Shown: piece by piece, positions 18,845 to 27,589 of the stretch
Layout: each line of letters opens with the position of its first letter
Numbering within the stretch: the first letter of the stretch is position 1
NCBI RefSeq assembly: GCF_017377715.1
Contig: NZ_JAFVMF010000012.1
Location: 1 to 64,000, forward strand
From: Acetobacter sacchari
GTDB taxonomy: Bacteria > Pseudomonadota > Alphaproteobacteria > Acetobacterales > Acetobacteraceae
DNA: 64,000 bases
Direction of reading: 5' to 3'
Notes under the pieces: model-generated
What the model was told of the DNA's origin: nothing
What the model saw: only the letters and a program-made list of their open reading frames with translations
The model's database searches: none
Position numbers and translations under genes: made by a program

Positions 18845-19930
18845 CTAGTGCACAGGGGGGAGGGCATTCGATGCAGGCTTTTTAAGCTTCCAGACATATG
18901 CGATGATCGCAGCTACAGCCTGAAAATACTCGTAGGGGATTTCAGCGTCTTCCGGCAATGTATACAGACTTCGCGCAAGCGGAGGGTTGGACACGACTGG
19001 CACCCGCGCCTCGTAAGCGAATTCACGTATGCGCGCAGCCAGCTCGTCGGCGCCCTTTGCAACCACGCGCGGCGCTGCATTAACGCCAGAATCGTAAGAT
19101 AATGCTACGGCATAATGGGTCGGATTTGTGACGACCACAGTCGCGGTCTTAACGGCCTCTCGAATTCGTTTTCGTGACCGGCTCATGCGTATCTGCCTGA
19201 GCCGCCCCTTCACATGCGGATCGCCCTCGGATTGTCGCATCTCGTCACGTATGTCATGCCTGCTCATACGCAGGTCCTGCGTGCGCCGATAACGGGTCCA
19301 TCCTTCATCCAAAACGACGATGATCGCCTGAACGGCCAGGATCGTCGCTACAGATCTGATAAAGAAACCGTAGAGTTGCCGGGTAAATAATTCCACCGTC
19401 CATCCTGGTGACACCATGGCTGCAGATAAAGTGTCACGAATAACGCCGAACAGGAGAAAAGAAAATACACCCAGCTTTACAAGAGATTTTATCACCTCGA
19501 CGGCATTGTTGACGCTGAATATACGTTTTATTCCCGATAGCGGGTTTAAGCGACCGACGTCGGGGATCAAGGCCTCCATCCGGAGCAGAAACCCGGACTG
19601 CAGAAGCGCCGTAGCGACGCCGCCCAAAGAAGCCGCTGCCACGATGGGCGCTCCCACCACCAGCATCATGCGAACGCCCAACCAAGACAGTTTCGCAACG
19701 CTCGCAGGGTCGAGATCTATTTGCGAGCTATTAGCCATCAGCCCACGCATCCTGATGACAAAATCTCGAGAGCCTTCAGGGAGCGCCATGGTCAGCGCCA
19801 ACGTCGCAAAACCCAGGCTGGACAGAAGATGCAATTCCCGCGACTGCGCGATGTTACCCTCATCACGGGCGCGAGCCAATCTTTGAGCGGTCGGAGCTTC
19901 GGTATTCGAGCCTGAATCATCCTCAGCCAT
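18845..19930 (-). CDS. flhB: Flagellar type III export protein FlhB
   Basis: FlhB is the switch protein of the flagellar export gate and controls the change from rod/hook to filament substrates. The 361-residue protein starts with the conserved segment TAQRLARARDEGNIAQSREL and has four membrane segments (about 35-55, 88-110, 145-170, 185-208). The cytoplasmic autocleavage motif Asn269-Pro270-Thr271-His272 is intact. The C-terminus ends with a typical PLARSLYTLPEDAEIPYEYF segment. It follows fliR after a 63-bp gap and closes the minus-strand flgBC-fliEQR-flhB operon. Confidence 0.97.
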   Translation of the reverse strand: MAEDDSGSNTEAPTAQRLARARDEGNIAQSRELHLLSSLGFATLALTMALPEGSRDFVIRMRGLMANSSQIDLDPASVAKLSWLGVRMMLVVGAPIVAAASLGGVATALLQSGFLLRMEALIPDVGRLNPLSGIKRIFSVNNAVEVIKSLVKLGVFSFLLFGVIRDTLSAAMVSPGWTVELFTRQLYGFFIRSVATILAVQAIIVVLDEGWTRYRRTQDLRMSRHDIRDEMRQSEGDPHVKGRLRQIRMSRSRKRIREAVKTATVVVTNPTHYAVALSYDSGVNAAPRVVAKGADELAARIREFAYEARVPVVSNPPLARSLYTLPEDAEIPYEYFQAVAAIIAYVWKLKKPASNALPPVH

Positions 19931-19993
19931 AATCAGAAATCGTCGATCTGTTCCTAAGAATTTTCCATGTCTTGTGATACGGGTTTATGATCA

Positions 19994-20791
19994 TCAAAAT
20001 ACGCCTATCCCAGGAAGACCATTCAGGGACGAAGCGAATGCAGTTGTCCACGCCTCCAGCATGCCGCGCATGAACAACGCCAGCAGCAAAATTCCACCGA
20101 GCATCTGGGCGGGCATCGCAAGATAGTAAATTTGCAATGATGGAGAAAAACGATTCAATAACCCCAGCATGGCTGGCCATAACGTACCAATCAAAACGAA
20201 AGGCATGGCAAGCTGGAAGGCCAGAAGAAACGAGTGAGACGTTGTTTCAGCAACGCTTCTCGCAGCATCACCCGGAAACGGGAATTGTCCCGGCGGAAAC
20301 ACATTGTAGCTTCCTGCCAACGCCCGCAGAGGCAGCACATAGAGATTTGACGAAAAAAGTGCTATAGGGATTAGAATCGAAGCCAAACGACTTGGTGGCG
20401 TCTCCTGTGAACCAAGAGCCGGATCAGGCTGAAGGACGTTCGACAGACCTGTAAACGTTGAAAGTATTTGCGCCGCAATTGGAAACGAAAGCGCCATCAA
20501 CTGAGCCAGCCAGCCAACCAGCGCCCCGTTCAACAATTCGCCGCCGATAAGCAAGATCATTCGCCCCGGGTCGAGGATATCGATCGCGCTGGTTCCAGAA
20601 AAATATTTCGCCAAAAGTGGAAACATCAGCAACGATATGACCATCGCCAGAGCAGCTCTCACTGAAGTCGGCGTCTCTGTTTCCAACCCAGGCATAGTAA
20701 CGACCATCGCTCCGACCCTGGAGAGTATCGCGGCGAAGACCACTACCTGCGCTGGGAATTCCGCGATCAAAGTCGTAAGGTCGCCACTCAA
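19994..20791 (-). CDS. fliR: Flagellar export gate protein FliR
   Basis: FliR is an integral membrane part of the FliPQR export gate. This 265-residue protein has about six hydrophobic segments and the typical FliR pattern: an N-terminal LSRVGAMVVTMPGLETETPT, a central SFPIAAQILSTFTGLSNVLQ-DPALG region, and a MPFVLIGTLWPAMLGLLNRFSP segment. Its start overlaps the end of fliQ by four bases. The C-terminus is slightly short but within the family range. Confidence 0.95.
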   Translation of the reverse strand: MSGDLTTLIAEFPAQVVVFAAILSRVGAMVVTMPGLETETPTSVRAALAMVISLLMFPLLAKYFSGTSAIDILDPGRMILLIGGELLNGALVGWLAQLMALSFPIAAQILSTFTGLSNVLQPDPALGSQETPPSRLASILIPIALFSSNLYVLPLRALAGSYNVFPPGQFPFPGDAARSVAETTSHSFLLAFQLAMPFVLIGTLWPAMLGLLNRFSPSLQIYYLAMPAQMLGGILLLALFMRGMLEAWTTAFASSLNGLPGIGVF

Positions 20792-21060
20792 GATCCGCCT
20801 GCGACGATAACCTGATCAAAAATATGCCGCGTGTATGTTATCAGCGTTTCATACATAAAAGATCCGGAAAACAATAACGCCGCCATAGATGCTAGAAACT
20901 TTGGCAAAAATGCAAGCGTGGACTCATTGATCTGTGTAACCGCCTGCAAAATGGATATACATAGGCCAGCAGCCAATGACGCCAGAAGAGTGGGCGCTCC
21001 GACCTTCACCGCCACAAATAGGGTTTCACGTAAAATATTAGCAATATCTATCGTATTCAT
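20788..21060 (-). CDS. fliQ: Flagellar export gate protein FliQ
   Basis: This 90-residue protein has two membrane hairpin segments (about 17-38 and 52-75), as expected for FliQ, which assembles with FliP and FliR into the export gate. The region with AGLCISILQAVTQINESTLA is the conserved family core. It overlaps fliR and follows fliE after 36 bp. Length and context leave little doubt. Confidence 0.95.
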   Translation of the reverse strand: MNTIDIANILRETLFVAVKVGAPTLLASLAAGLCISILQAVTQINESTLAFLPKFLASMAALLFSGSFMYETLITYTRHIFDQVIVAGGS

Positions 21061-21096
21061 TGAACTTCTTTTCGAATATAAAAAGCGAATTAAATA

Positions 21097-21432
21097 CTAT
21101 ATCGTCATGCGCATGACTTCCTGATATGACTGGATAACACGATCACGCACTGCCGACGCGGTCTGCAGAACCATCTGCGCTTCGGATACGGACGTCACGA
21201 TATCGGTCAAGTTACCTTGCCCTTTCAGTCCTGAAGACGCTTTTTTCTCTGCGGCCTTACTGGAACTGGAAAAATCTTCGACCGCACTTTCCAACGCGGC
21301 GCCGAATCCCGAGACGCTCTCACCCTCTCCGGAAAACGTCGCGTCAGAATCGCCCAAAGCAGCCGCACCTGCCTGAGTGCGCGCATACGCGGCCGCAGCC
21401 AGGGAGTTGGCCGAGTTCGGTTCAATTATCAT
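21097..21432 (-). CDS. fliE: Flagellar hook-basal body protein FliE
   Basis: FliE links the MS ring and export gate to the rod. The 111-residue protein has the usual poorly conserved N-terminus and the characteristic C-terminal helix (SEAQMVLQTASAVRDRVIQS, then YQEVMRMTI). The start overlaps the stop of flgC by four bases. The central part is Ser/Lys-rich, as in other alphaproteobacterial FliE proteins. Confidence 0.93.
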   Translation of the reverse strand: MIIEPNSANSLAAAAYARTQAGAAALGDSDATFSGEGESVSGFGAALESAVEDFSSSSKAAEKKASSGLKGQGNLTDIVTSVSEAQMVLQTASAVRDRVIQSYQEVMRMTI

Positions 21433-21836
21433 TTAAGCAGATCAATCGCGCGCGTCATCATTGAGCGTGTCGCCTGTAATGTATTCAGGTTAGCCTCATA
21501 CGAGCGTTGTGCTTCATGCGCATCCATCACCTCCACCATCGTGTTGACGTTCGGCTTCTTCACGTAGCCACGTGCGTCCGCTACGGGATGAGATGGATTA
21601 TATTCGGTTTCGAAATCAGACATGTCCTGACCGATCCTCTTCACCTTGACTGTCGAGACTCCGCTTTGTCGATCAACTTCATTCTGAAAAGTGATGGTCT
21701 TGCGTCGGTATGGATCTGCTCCCGGCGTAGAGCCAGTAGTGTCCTGGTTGGCCAGATTCTCCGCCACGACACGAAGACGCTGCGATTGTGCGTCCATTCC
21801 CGCAGCGGATATATTCAGCGTTGAGGTCATATCCAT
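21429..21836 (-). CDS. flgC: Flagellar basal-body rod protein FlgC
   Basis: FlgC is a proximal rod subunit. The 135-residue protein has the N-terminal rod motif (LNISAAGMDAQSQRLRVVAE, then NLANQDTTGS), a central YVKKPNVN segment, and the C-terminal coiled segment (AQRSYEANLNTLQATRSMMT). It starts 11 bp after the flgB stop. Size and order (flgB-flgC-fliE) are standard. Confidence 0.96.
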   Translation of the reverse strand: MDMTSTLNISAAGMDAQSQRLRVVAENLANQDTTGSTPGADPYRRKTITFQNEVDRQSGVSTVKVKRIGQDMSDFETEYNPSHPVADARGYVKKPNVNTMVEVMDAHEAQRSYEANLNTLQATRSMMTRAIDLLK

Positions 21837-21847
21837 TTTTTAGACCG

Positions 21848-22243
21848 TCATTTTCCCAAAACAGCGCCAAGCATCGTCTTGTACGCCGTGTAAACATTGG
21901 CCGCGAGGCGTTGCTGATCTCCGGTATCAGCCACCATCTCCATCTGCGTTTCAAGGGAAACGCGGTTTCCATCAGGCGATTGCTCGTCAACGCCTGTGAC
22001 TTTCTGCATTCTTCCGCGCGCCCCAACAGGGATGTGTTTTGGGGATGTCGTTTCAAGCGGGATATCGAACTGTCCCATCATCCCGTCAAATGGTGCGACG
22101 TCCTGTGGCGCGTATCCGGGCGTATTCGCGTTGGCGACATTGCCTGCGAGAACCTGCTGGCGTGCCTCCAGCCATTGCATACGACGCTGAGCGAGGCCAA
22201 AAATATCGACCCCGCCAGCAACTGATCGGGAAGCCTCCAGCAT
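21848..22243 (-). CDS. flgB: Flagellar basal-body rod protein FlgB
   Basis: FlgB is the first proximal rod subunit of the basal body. The 131-residue protein has the rod-type N-terminal helix (QRRMQWLEARQQVLAGNVAN, then ANTPGYAPQDV) and the C-terminal segment (GNRVSLETQMEMVADTGDQQ) that pairs with it in the coiled coil. It is the first gene of the minus-strand flagellar operon and faces fliO across a 183-bp gap. Confidence 0.95.
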   Translation of the reverse strand: MLEASRSVAGGVDIFGLAQRRMQWLEARQQVLAGNVANANTPGYAPQDVAPFDGMMGQFDIPLETTSPKHIPVGARGRMQKVTGVDEQSPDGNRVSLETQMEMVADTGDQQRLAANVYTAYKTMLGAVLGK

Positions 22244-22426
22244 CTACGTTCTCCAGTTCACTTAACGCTTCATCCCAAGCGTCGATCATGAGCATCAAAA
22301 GCTGAAAATACGTTAATTGACATCATATTCTGGATTTTTTGTTTATATTTTCGAATTGGATTTTTCGCTAAATACTTCGTTAGCTTTTGCAGTCCACATG
22401 ACGTCCATACGCATCAGCCACGGAAC
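22244..22426. promoter_or_regulatory. Divergent promoter region of the two flagellar operons
   Basis: Promoters for flgBC-fliEQR-flhB (minus) and fliO-fliP (plus) must lie in or near this 183-bp gap. It has an AT-rich centre at 22310-22370. I found no convincing sigma-54 (GG-N10-GC) or sigma-28 element by eye. Confidence 0.5.
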
Positions 22427-22702
22427 ATGCGAATGGGATTTCACGACGCCGTCTCCGCCCTGCTTGCGCTCGTCGCGGTCGTCGCGATGATCCTGCTCAG
22501 CCGCCACGGATGGAAATTTGCCGACCGCCTGCGACCGAACGGGAAAACGGTTGCAGGCGTCGTCGTGGCAGGATCTCTCGCCATCGATCCTAAGCGGCGC
22601 CTGAATGTCCTGACATGCGACGGCAAGAGACTCCTTATCCTCACCGGGGGGCCAAATGACCTCGTAGTCGGATGGGCGCCGAACGAGGAGGCGGAATCGT
22701 GA
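22427..22702 (+). CDS. fliO: FliO-like flagellar membrane protein
   Basis: This 91-residue protein has one N-terminal membrane segment (about residues 8-24) and a short cytoplasmic beta-rich part (VAGSLAIDPKRRLNVLTCDG, then LLILTGGPNDLVVGW). This matches the FliO domain, which has a single helix and a small SH3-like part. The assignment rests on that layout and on its position directly before fliP; sequence conservation in FliO is low. A second ATG at 22433 would shorten it by two residues. Its stop overlaps the fliP GTG. FliO helps assemble FliP in the export gate. Confidence 0.8.
   Translation: MRMGFHDAVSALLALVAVVAMILLSRHGWKFADRLRPNGKTVAGVVVAGSLAIDPKRRLNVLTCDGKRLLILTGGPNDLVVGWAPNEEAES
22686..22691 (+). 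promoter_or_regulatory. Ribosome-binding site AGGAGG deciding the fliP start
   Basis: A full Shine-Dalgarno sequence lies 7 nt before the GTG at 22699. It supports that GTG over the in-frame ATG at 22672, which has no such site. Confidence 0.8.
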
Positions 22703-23493
22703 AAACGCGGGCGACGCCAGGAACAACCAACGCCATAAGTCGTTTGCTCCGTTATGCCGCAGGATATGCGATCGTCGTCGGTGTTGCGCTTTGTTTACAG
22801 CCTCACGCCGCACAGGCTCAGTCGATCAGTCTGGACCTCGGACAAGGTGGCGGCCCCGGCACTACGGGACGATTGATTCAACTTTCAGCGTTGATTACGG
22901 TTCTCTCGCTGGCTCCCAGCCTTATGGTGATGGTCACCGCGTTTACGCGGATCGTCATCGTCCTGTCGCTTCTGCGCAGCGCCCTTGGCGCGCAGGGAAC
23001 GCCGCCCAACACCGTGTTGATCGGCCTCGCCCTGTTCCTGACCTTCTTCGTCATGCAGCCGACGCTGGACCTGGCTTGGACGAACGGCGTAGCGCCCATG
23101 ATGGACGGTCGTCTGGCGGAACTGGACGGGATCCGCGCGACAGCGGAACCCTTTCGAAAATTCATGCTCGCGAATGCGCGTCCTGCGGACCTGTCCACAT
23201 TTTTCCACCTCGCCAACCTGCACCCGCCAGCAACGGCTACCGATACGCCCTGGCGCGTACTTATCCCGTCTTTCATGATCGGCGAGCTACGTCGCGGCTT
23301 CGAAATGGGGTTTCTGCTTTATCTTCCGTTTCTGGTGATCGACCTCGTCGTCGCCACCGTCCTGATGAGCCTCGGCATGATGATGCTGCCGCCCGCCACC
23401 ATATCATTGCCGTTCAAACTCATCTTTTTCGTGATGGTGGACGGATGGCAGCTGGTTACCGGAAGCCTTGTCCGCAGTTTCGGCGGCGGATAA
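22699..23493 (+). CDS. fliP: Flagellar export gate protein FliP
   Basis: FliP is the main pore-forming protein of the flagellar export gate. The 264-residue protein has an N-terminal cleavable signal (about residues 13-41, ending in PHAAQAQS), as usual for FliP. The conserved core follows: LSLAPSLMVMVTAFTRIVIV, LLRSALGAQGTPPNTVLIGL, the IPSFMIGELRRGFEMGFLLY segment and MSLGMMMLPPATISLPFKL. The GTG start overlaps the fliO stop by four bases (GTGA), so the pair is translationally coupled. No further flagellar gene follows on the plus strand. Confidence 0.97.
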   Translation: MKTRATPGTTNAISRLLRYAAGYAIVVGVALCLQPHAAQAQSISLDLGQGGGPGTTGRLIQLSALITVLSLAPSLMVMVTAFTRIVIVLSLLRSALGAQGTPPNTVLIGLALFLTFFVMQPTLDLAWTNGVAPMMDGRLAELDGIRATAEPFRKFMLANARPADLSTFFHLANLHPPATATDTPWRVLIPSFMIGELRRGFEMGFLLYLPFLVIDLVVATVLMSLGMMMLPPATISLPFKLIFFVMVDGWQLVTGSLVRSFGGG

Positions 23494-23556
23494 AGGCGTC
23501 CTTCATATTGTTATCGAAGGGCGGAATAGCCCCCCTCTCTACCCGACGGCCCCGCC

Positions 23557-25104
23557 TCAGGAACCGTCGCTCGCAGATACGTAGCCGCCGCCACGCGGAT
23601 CGGTCCAACCGCGACAGTGCTCACCCTCGCCGGGCAGGCCGCCAGGACAGGAGATGGCATTGGCGCGGCCGGCTTCGGTCGTCGGCGACATCGCCTTGAC
23701 GTTGCCGCCCAGAGCACCGGTCAGAGCAGCGGCCGCAGCGTCTGCGGCGTCGGCCTGGCCTGAGGCGGCCGAGGCGGCAAGGAATACATCCGCCCGGCGA
23801 TGAGCGATCGCAGCGGCAAGCAGCGGACCGGGTTTATGCGCAGCCGACGCGCCAAGAACGATACCCGTCGAACCCGCCATACGTCCTGTGCCGAACAGGT
23901 TGTTCATCGTGAGCGCGCATGCGACTGACTCGCCGTCACGATCGACCACCGCGAAGGACGTCGACGCTGGCAGGCTGGGCAACGTCCCGCCGCTGGCAGG
24001 AGCATGTCCGGAACTCAGCAACGCCTCGGCGCGCGCGGACTGCGTACTAACAGAACCACCGGCTTCGCTGGCGCGCCATGCGGCCACAGCCTGCCGCCCC
24101 CTGCTGGAACTCCCCTGTCCGTTCGCCAGTCCAAGCCATGCGACCGCCGCGCCATAACCACCATCCGCAGGCGGAGGCAGAAACGACACGCTCACATTGC
24201 CTGACGTCACGGTAAGCGGCGCAACCGAAGCAGGAAGAGCGCCGCGCAGACCGGCCATCGTCAGACCGCCGCCCGCCGCGTTGCTTGCCGCAACCAGCGT
24301 CTGCCCAAGGGCGCCCGTGTAGAGGTCGCCCACACCGCCACTGCGAATCCGCTCAAGAGATCCGGCGAGACGCGGCTGGCGGAGAATATCGCCCGCCTTG
24401 AGAGCCGAACCGTCGGCGCGCCCAAAGACGGCTCGCGCACCGTCATCCGCCAGAAGCGGCGCCTGCACGACAGACAGATCCGCAGCGAGTTGTCCGCTGA
24501 CCTCGAAACCGGCGCGGGCCAGACTGATCGCCGGGCGCGTAAGATCGGCAAAATCGACGCTCCCATACCGAATCTGCATCAAATACAGACCACGGGCCAA
24601 CATCGGCGCTGACGCGGGGCGATCCGCACGAGACGCCGACGCCTGCTGCGCGTCCTGCGGCGCATCGCCTGTGGGGAGGAAGAGGAACGCCCTGCCACCA
24701 TCCCGGTCGCCGGGCTTCCAGGCCAGACAGGCTCCGCCCCCCCCCAAAGAAGCCCGCGACGGAAGCGTGACGGACAAAGCGAGCCCCAAAGCCGCTGCCG
24801 CGTCAGCAGCATTCCCGCCTCTCAACAATACGTCATGGGCGGCGAGCGCCGCGATCGGCTCATCGGCGACGACCGTACCGACATAACCGGTACGAGCGGC
24901 CTGCCCGAGCCCCAGCAGCGACAGAGGAGACTTTTTCACGCCGCCTGAGCCGCCGCATGCGGAGAGCACGCTCGCTGCGGTCAGGAAAAGCCCTGCTTTA
25001 CGGATCGCCGCCCGCGCCGCGATCCCGGATATACGGGGACGCCAGGCAGAGGTTGCCCCCCGCGCTCGCTCGGCAGACCGGGGTCTCGTGGGAGGCTCAC
25101 GCAC
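23557..25104 (-). CDS. Gamma-glutamyltransferase-like lipoprotein, divergent active site
   Basis: The protein resembles gamma-glutamyltranspeptidases: YVGTVVADEPIAALAAHDVL, RGGNAADAAAALGLALSVT and LGGGGACLAWKPGD match the large-subunit start. The processing region reads PASTSFAVVDRDGES, where the nucleophile position of GGT (first Thr of TTHxSVVD) is a serine. The SPGGS-type motif of the small subunit is replaced by ASAASGQ. A lipobox (LSAC, then GG) near the N-terminus marks it as a lipoprotein. The start is uncertain: I chose a GTG at 25104, which gives a 50-residue signal region; the frame stays open to 25344. It may be a processing-defective or altered relative. It ends 63 bp from the convergent fliP. 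Confidence 0.7.
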   Translation of the reverse strand: MREPPTRPRSAERARGATSAWRPRISGIAARAAIRKAGLFLTAASVLSACGGSGGVKKSPLSLLGLGQAARTGYVGTVVADEPIAALAAHDVLLRGGNAADAAAALGLALSVTLPSRASLGGGGACLAWKPGDRDGGRAFLFLPTGDAPQDAQQASASRADRPASAPMLARGLYLMQIRYGSVDFADLTRPAISLARAGFEVSGQLAADLSVVQAPLLADDGARAVFGRADGSALKAGDILRQPRLAGSLERIRSGGVGDLYTGALGQTLVAASNAAGGGLTMAGLRGALPASVAPLTVTSGNVSVSFLPPPADGGYGAAVAWLGLANGQGSSSRGRQAVAAWRASEAGGSVSTQSARAEALLSSGHAPASGGTLPSLPASTSFAVVDRDGESVACALTMNNLFGTGRMAGSTGIVLGASAAHKPGPLLAAAIAHRRADVFLAASAASGQADAADAAAAALTGALGGNVKAMSPTTEAGRANAISCPGGLPGEGEHCRGWTDPRGGGYVSASDGS

Positions 25105-25888
25105 GCAGAGAATACTCCATACACTTGCGTCGGCGCCGACGACCGGCTCCGCTGATATAGCCGATCGTATCCGACGCGAGATGCGCCGCCACCTCGATCC
25201 AGCTTTGATCTCCCTCCCGATTAGCTTTCTTCCAGCCATGCGGCAACGGGCGCACCTCAGAGAGCCGGGGCGGCGTATGGGTGTCGTGTTACAGGCTATG
25301 GCCAAAACGGATAGGTGACGAACCCTGCCCTTGCATGTACCCATGCCGGATAACCGCTTCTCTCTACCAGTTTCGCGCGGCTACGCGCCTTTCCTGCCAA
25401 TAAGCCCCGCCTATGCCGGGCAGGCGCGTGCAGACATATTTTGATAGAATCCGGGTGCGCGAGGCAATCTCGGACGTCGCGAAAAATACCCACCGACACT
25501 CTAAGTCGCCCGCACCGCGCACGCAGCGCGAGTAACTCACGCCACAATCAATACGAGCCTCGTCACTACGCGAACAGAATTGGCGCGACGGCGGCGTCCG
25601 TAACTGTATCTGCACTTGTCGTCCCGAAATTCACTATTTATTATAGTATATAATTTACCTAATTATCTAAAGCACGAATCCAATAAATTTTCATTTATTT
25701 TCAAATATATATAAAAAATTCTCCTTTTGTGTTTGGAAAATTCTCAACCCGCCAAGCTCGCCATAAACCGAAACATTACGCGACGCGTCGATAAAATATT
25801 ATTTTCACCACTATATTGCGTTGTTAATTACACAATGCAAAATGCCATTAACCAGCGTCGCATATTGCATATATAACGGTGATCAGTA
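25105..25888. other. Long non-coding region with AT-rich stretch
   Basis: These 784 bp lie between the divergent GGT-like lipoprotein and barrel genes. The part nearest the barrel gene (about 25620-25880) is strikingly AT-rich against the GC-rich background. It should hold the barrel promoter and possibly sites for AT-preferring nucleoid proteins. The 25105-25344 part could be coding if the lipoprotein starts upstream. No RNA gene was recognised. Confidence 0.6.
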
Positions 25889-27589
25889 GTGAATAATATC
25901 CTCCCCCGTCTCTCGGCCTTCACCGTCGCCACAATCGCAATGTCCTGCAGCGCCGCAGTCGCCCAAACCGCATCACATGCGGCGACCACACACCGGTCGC
26001 CTGGCAAGATCGTCCAATCGCCCTCCACACAAGCGGCCGCTATCCCCGCCAGCATCCCGACAACAACGTCAGTCGTGGCGCCGCGTACCGTACGACGCAC
26101 GCCGATAGGGCGGATACCTTATGCCGGCTTCCCCGGGCAGCCGCTGACGACAATCACGACCTCATACGGCAACAACCTCGTGTTCAATCGCGGCACAGGG
26201 GAAGCCTCTGGCTTCGGTCCTTCCGGCATGACTCCCTGGGGACAGGACTGGACCGGCATCAGACCCCATCATGTCCGCAAGGGCGATCCTTTCGATTGGC
26301 TGAAATACGTCCCGCTCAACGAGAGCGGCTCTATCTGGCTTTCATTCTCGGGCGAGACGCGACTGCGCAACTGGTTCGAAACAAGGCCGATGCTCGGAAC
26401 AAAAAAGCCGAATGACTCCGGCCGTTTTGGCGTGCGCAATCTCTATGGCGCAGACCTGCATCTGGGCTCCCATCTGCGCTTCTTTGGCCAATTGGTTAAC
26501 GGGGACGCTGCGGGATGGGCTGCCTACGGCTACGGGACGACCTATCGCAAGCGTCTCGACGTGCAGCAGGCGTTCGTAGAGCTCAGCGGAAAATTTCTCG
26601 GCGCGCGCGCAGGCTTTCTCTTCGGTCGCCAGCAGTTCCTGGACGCCCCCACATACCTGCTCTACAACCGTGAAACGCCCAACGTTCCGCTATCGTGGAA
26701 CGGTTTTCGCGCCTATTCCATATGGTCTCGTTTTCGCATCGACGCCTACGATTTCGTGCAGACCGACGACTCCCAGACCGGAATGTTCCAGGACACGGAA
26801 AACTACAAAAATCGCCTTTACGGAGTCGACATGACCTGGGCGCCGCCAGATTTTCGCTTTCTCGGCGGCGACGGCTATTCGTTTCTGGATCTCTATTACA
26901 TAGGTTACAAACTCGCAGGATCTGGCGCGGCCATAGCCACGGCGACGAGCTCGTCATCGGGCTCCACCACACGCAACAATTTCGGCGGACGTTACTACGG
27001 CGTCGCGGGACCCATCGAATTCTCGATTGGCGGCACATGGCAGGGAGGCGTTTTCCAATACGCCAGTTCCAATAAGCCTCGGTCAGTGAACGCATTCGCC
27101 CTGAATACACTGATCGGCTATCGGCTCAAGTTGGCGACCAGCCCCTTTCTGGGCCTGCAGACGGATCTTTACTCGGGTGGCGACGACGCCAGAAAAACCG
27201 GGGATGTCGGCACATTTATCGTCCCCTTTAACCCCCAGACGAACTACCTCGACACCACAACCTATATTTCGGGATCGAACCTTGTCAGCCTTGCCCCATT
27301 GGTGCGTTTCTCACCATTCAAGCAGGTTTCTGTGCAGGTCAAATACCCTCTGCTGTGGCGAGAAAGCACCAACGACGCCGTATATATGAGCTCAGGACGC
27401 TACACCTTCGCACATCAGTTGCGTGGCGGCTTCATCGGCATGGCGCCGCAGGCGTCGCTAACATGGCAAATCCTTCCACATGTTACGTGGCAGCAGTATG
27501 TTTCGCGCTTCATGGTTTCTTCCGGCATGGCGCGCGCGGGAGCTTCCAGCGGCACTTATTATCAGTCGAACTTCATTTTCCGGTTTTGA
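25889..27589 (+). CDS. Alginate-export-family outer membrane beta-barrel protein
   Basis: This 566-residue protein has a signal peptide (about 1-26, ending AVAQT), a Thr/Ala/Pro-rich linker to about residue 75, and a beta-barrel domain of the AlgE/alginate_export type. Supporting segments are WLSFSGETRLRNWFETRPML, GARAGFLFGRQQFLDAPTYL and a C-terminal outer-membrane signature ending in aromatic Phe (QSNFIFRF). In acetic acid bacteria such barrels are common and their substrates mostly unknown, so alginate should not be assumed. The start is a GTG with a weak ribosome-binding site. It stands alone between two non-coding regions. Confidence 0.82.
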   Translation: MNNILPRLSAFTVATIAMSCSAAVAQTASHAATTHRSPGKIVQSPSTQAAAIPASIPTTTSVVAPRTVRRTPIGRIPYAGFPGQPLTTITTSYGNNLVFNRGTGEASGFGPSGMTPWGQDWTGIRPHHVRKGDPFDWLKYVPLNESGSIWLSFSGETRLRNWFETRPMLGTKKPNDSGRFGVRNLYGADLHLGSHLRFFGQLVNGDAAGWAAYGYGTTYRKRLDVQQAFVELSGKFLGARAGFLFGRQQFLDAPTYLLYNRETPNVPLSWNGFRAYSIWSRFRIDAYDFVQTDDSQTGMFQDTENYKNRLYGVDMTWAPPDFRFLGGDGYSFLDLYYIGYKLAGSGAAIATATSSSSGSTTRNNFGGRYYGVAGPIEFSIGGTWQGGVFQYASSNKPRSVNAFALNTLIGYRLKLATSPFLGLQTDLYSGGDDARKTGDVGTFIVPFNPQTNYLDTTTYISGSNLVSLAPLVRFSPFKQVSVQVKYPLLWRESTNDAVYMSSGRYTFAHQLRGGFIGMAPQASLTWQILPHVTWQQYVSRFMVSSGMARAGASSGTYYQSNFIFRF

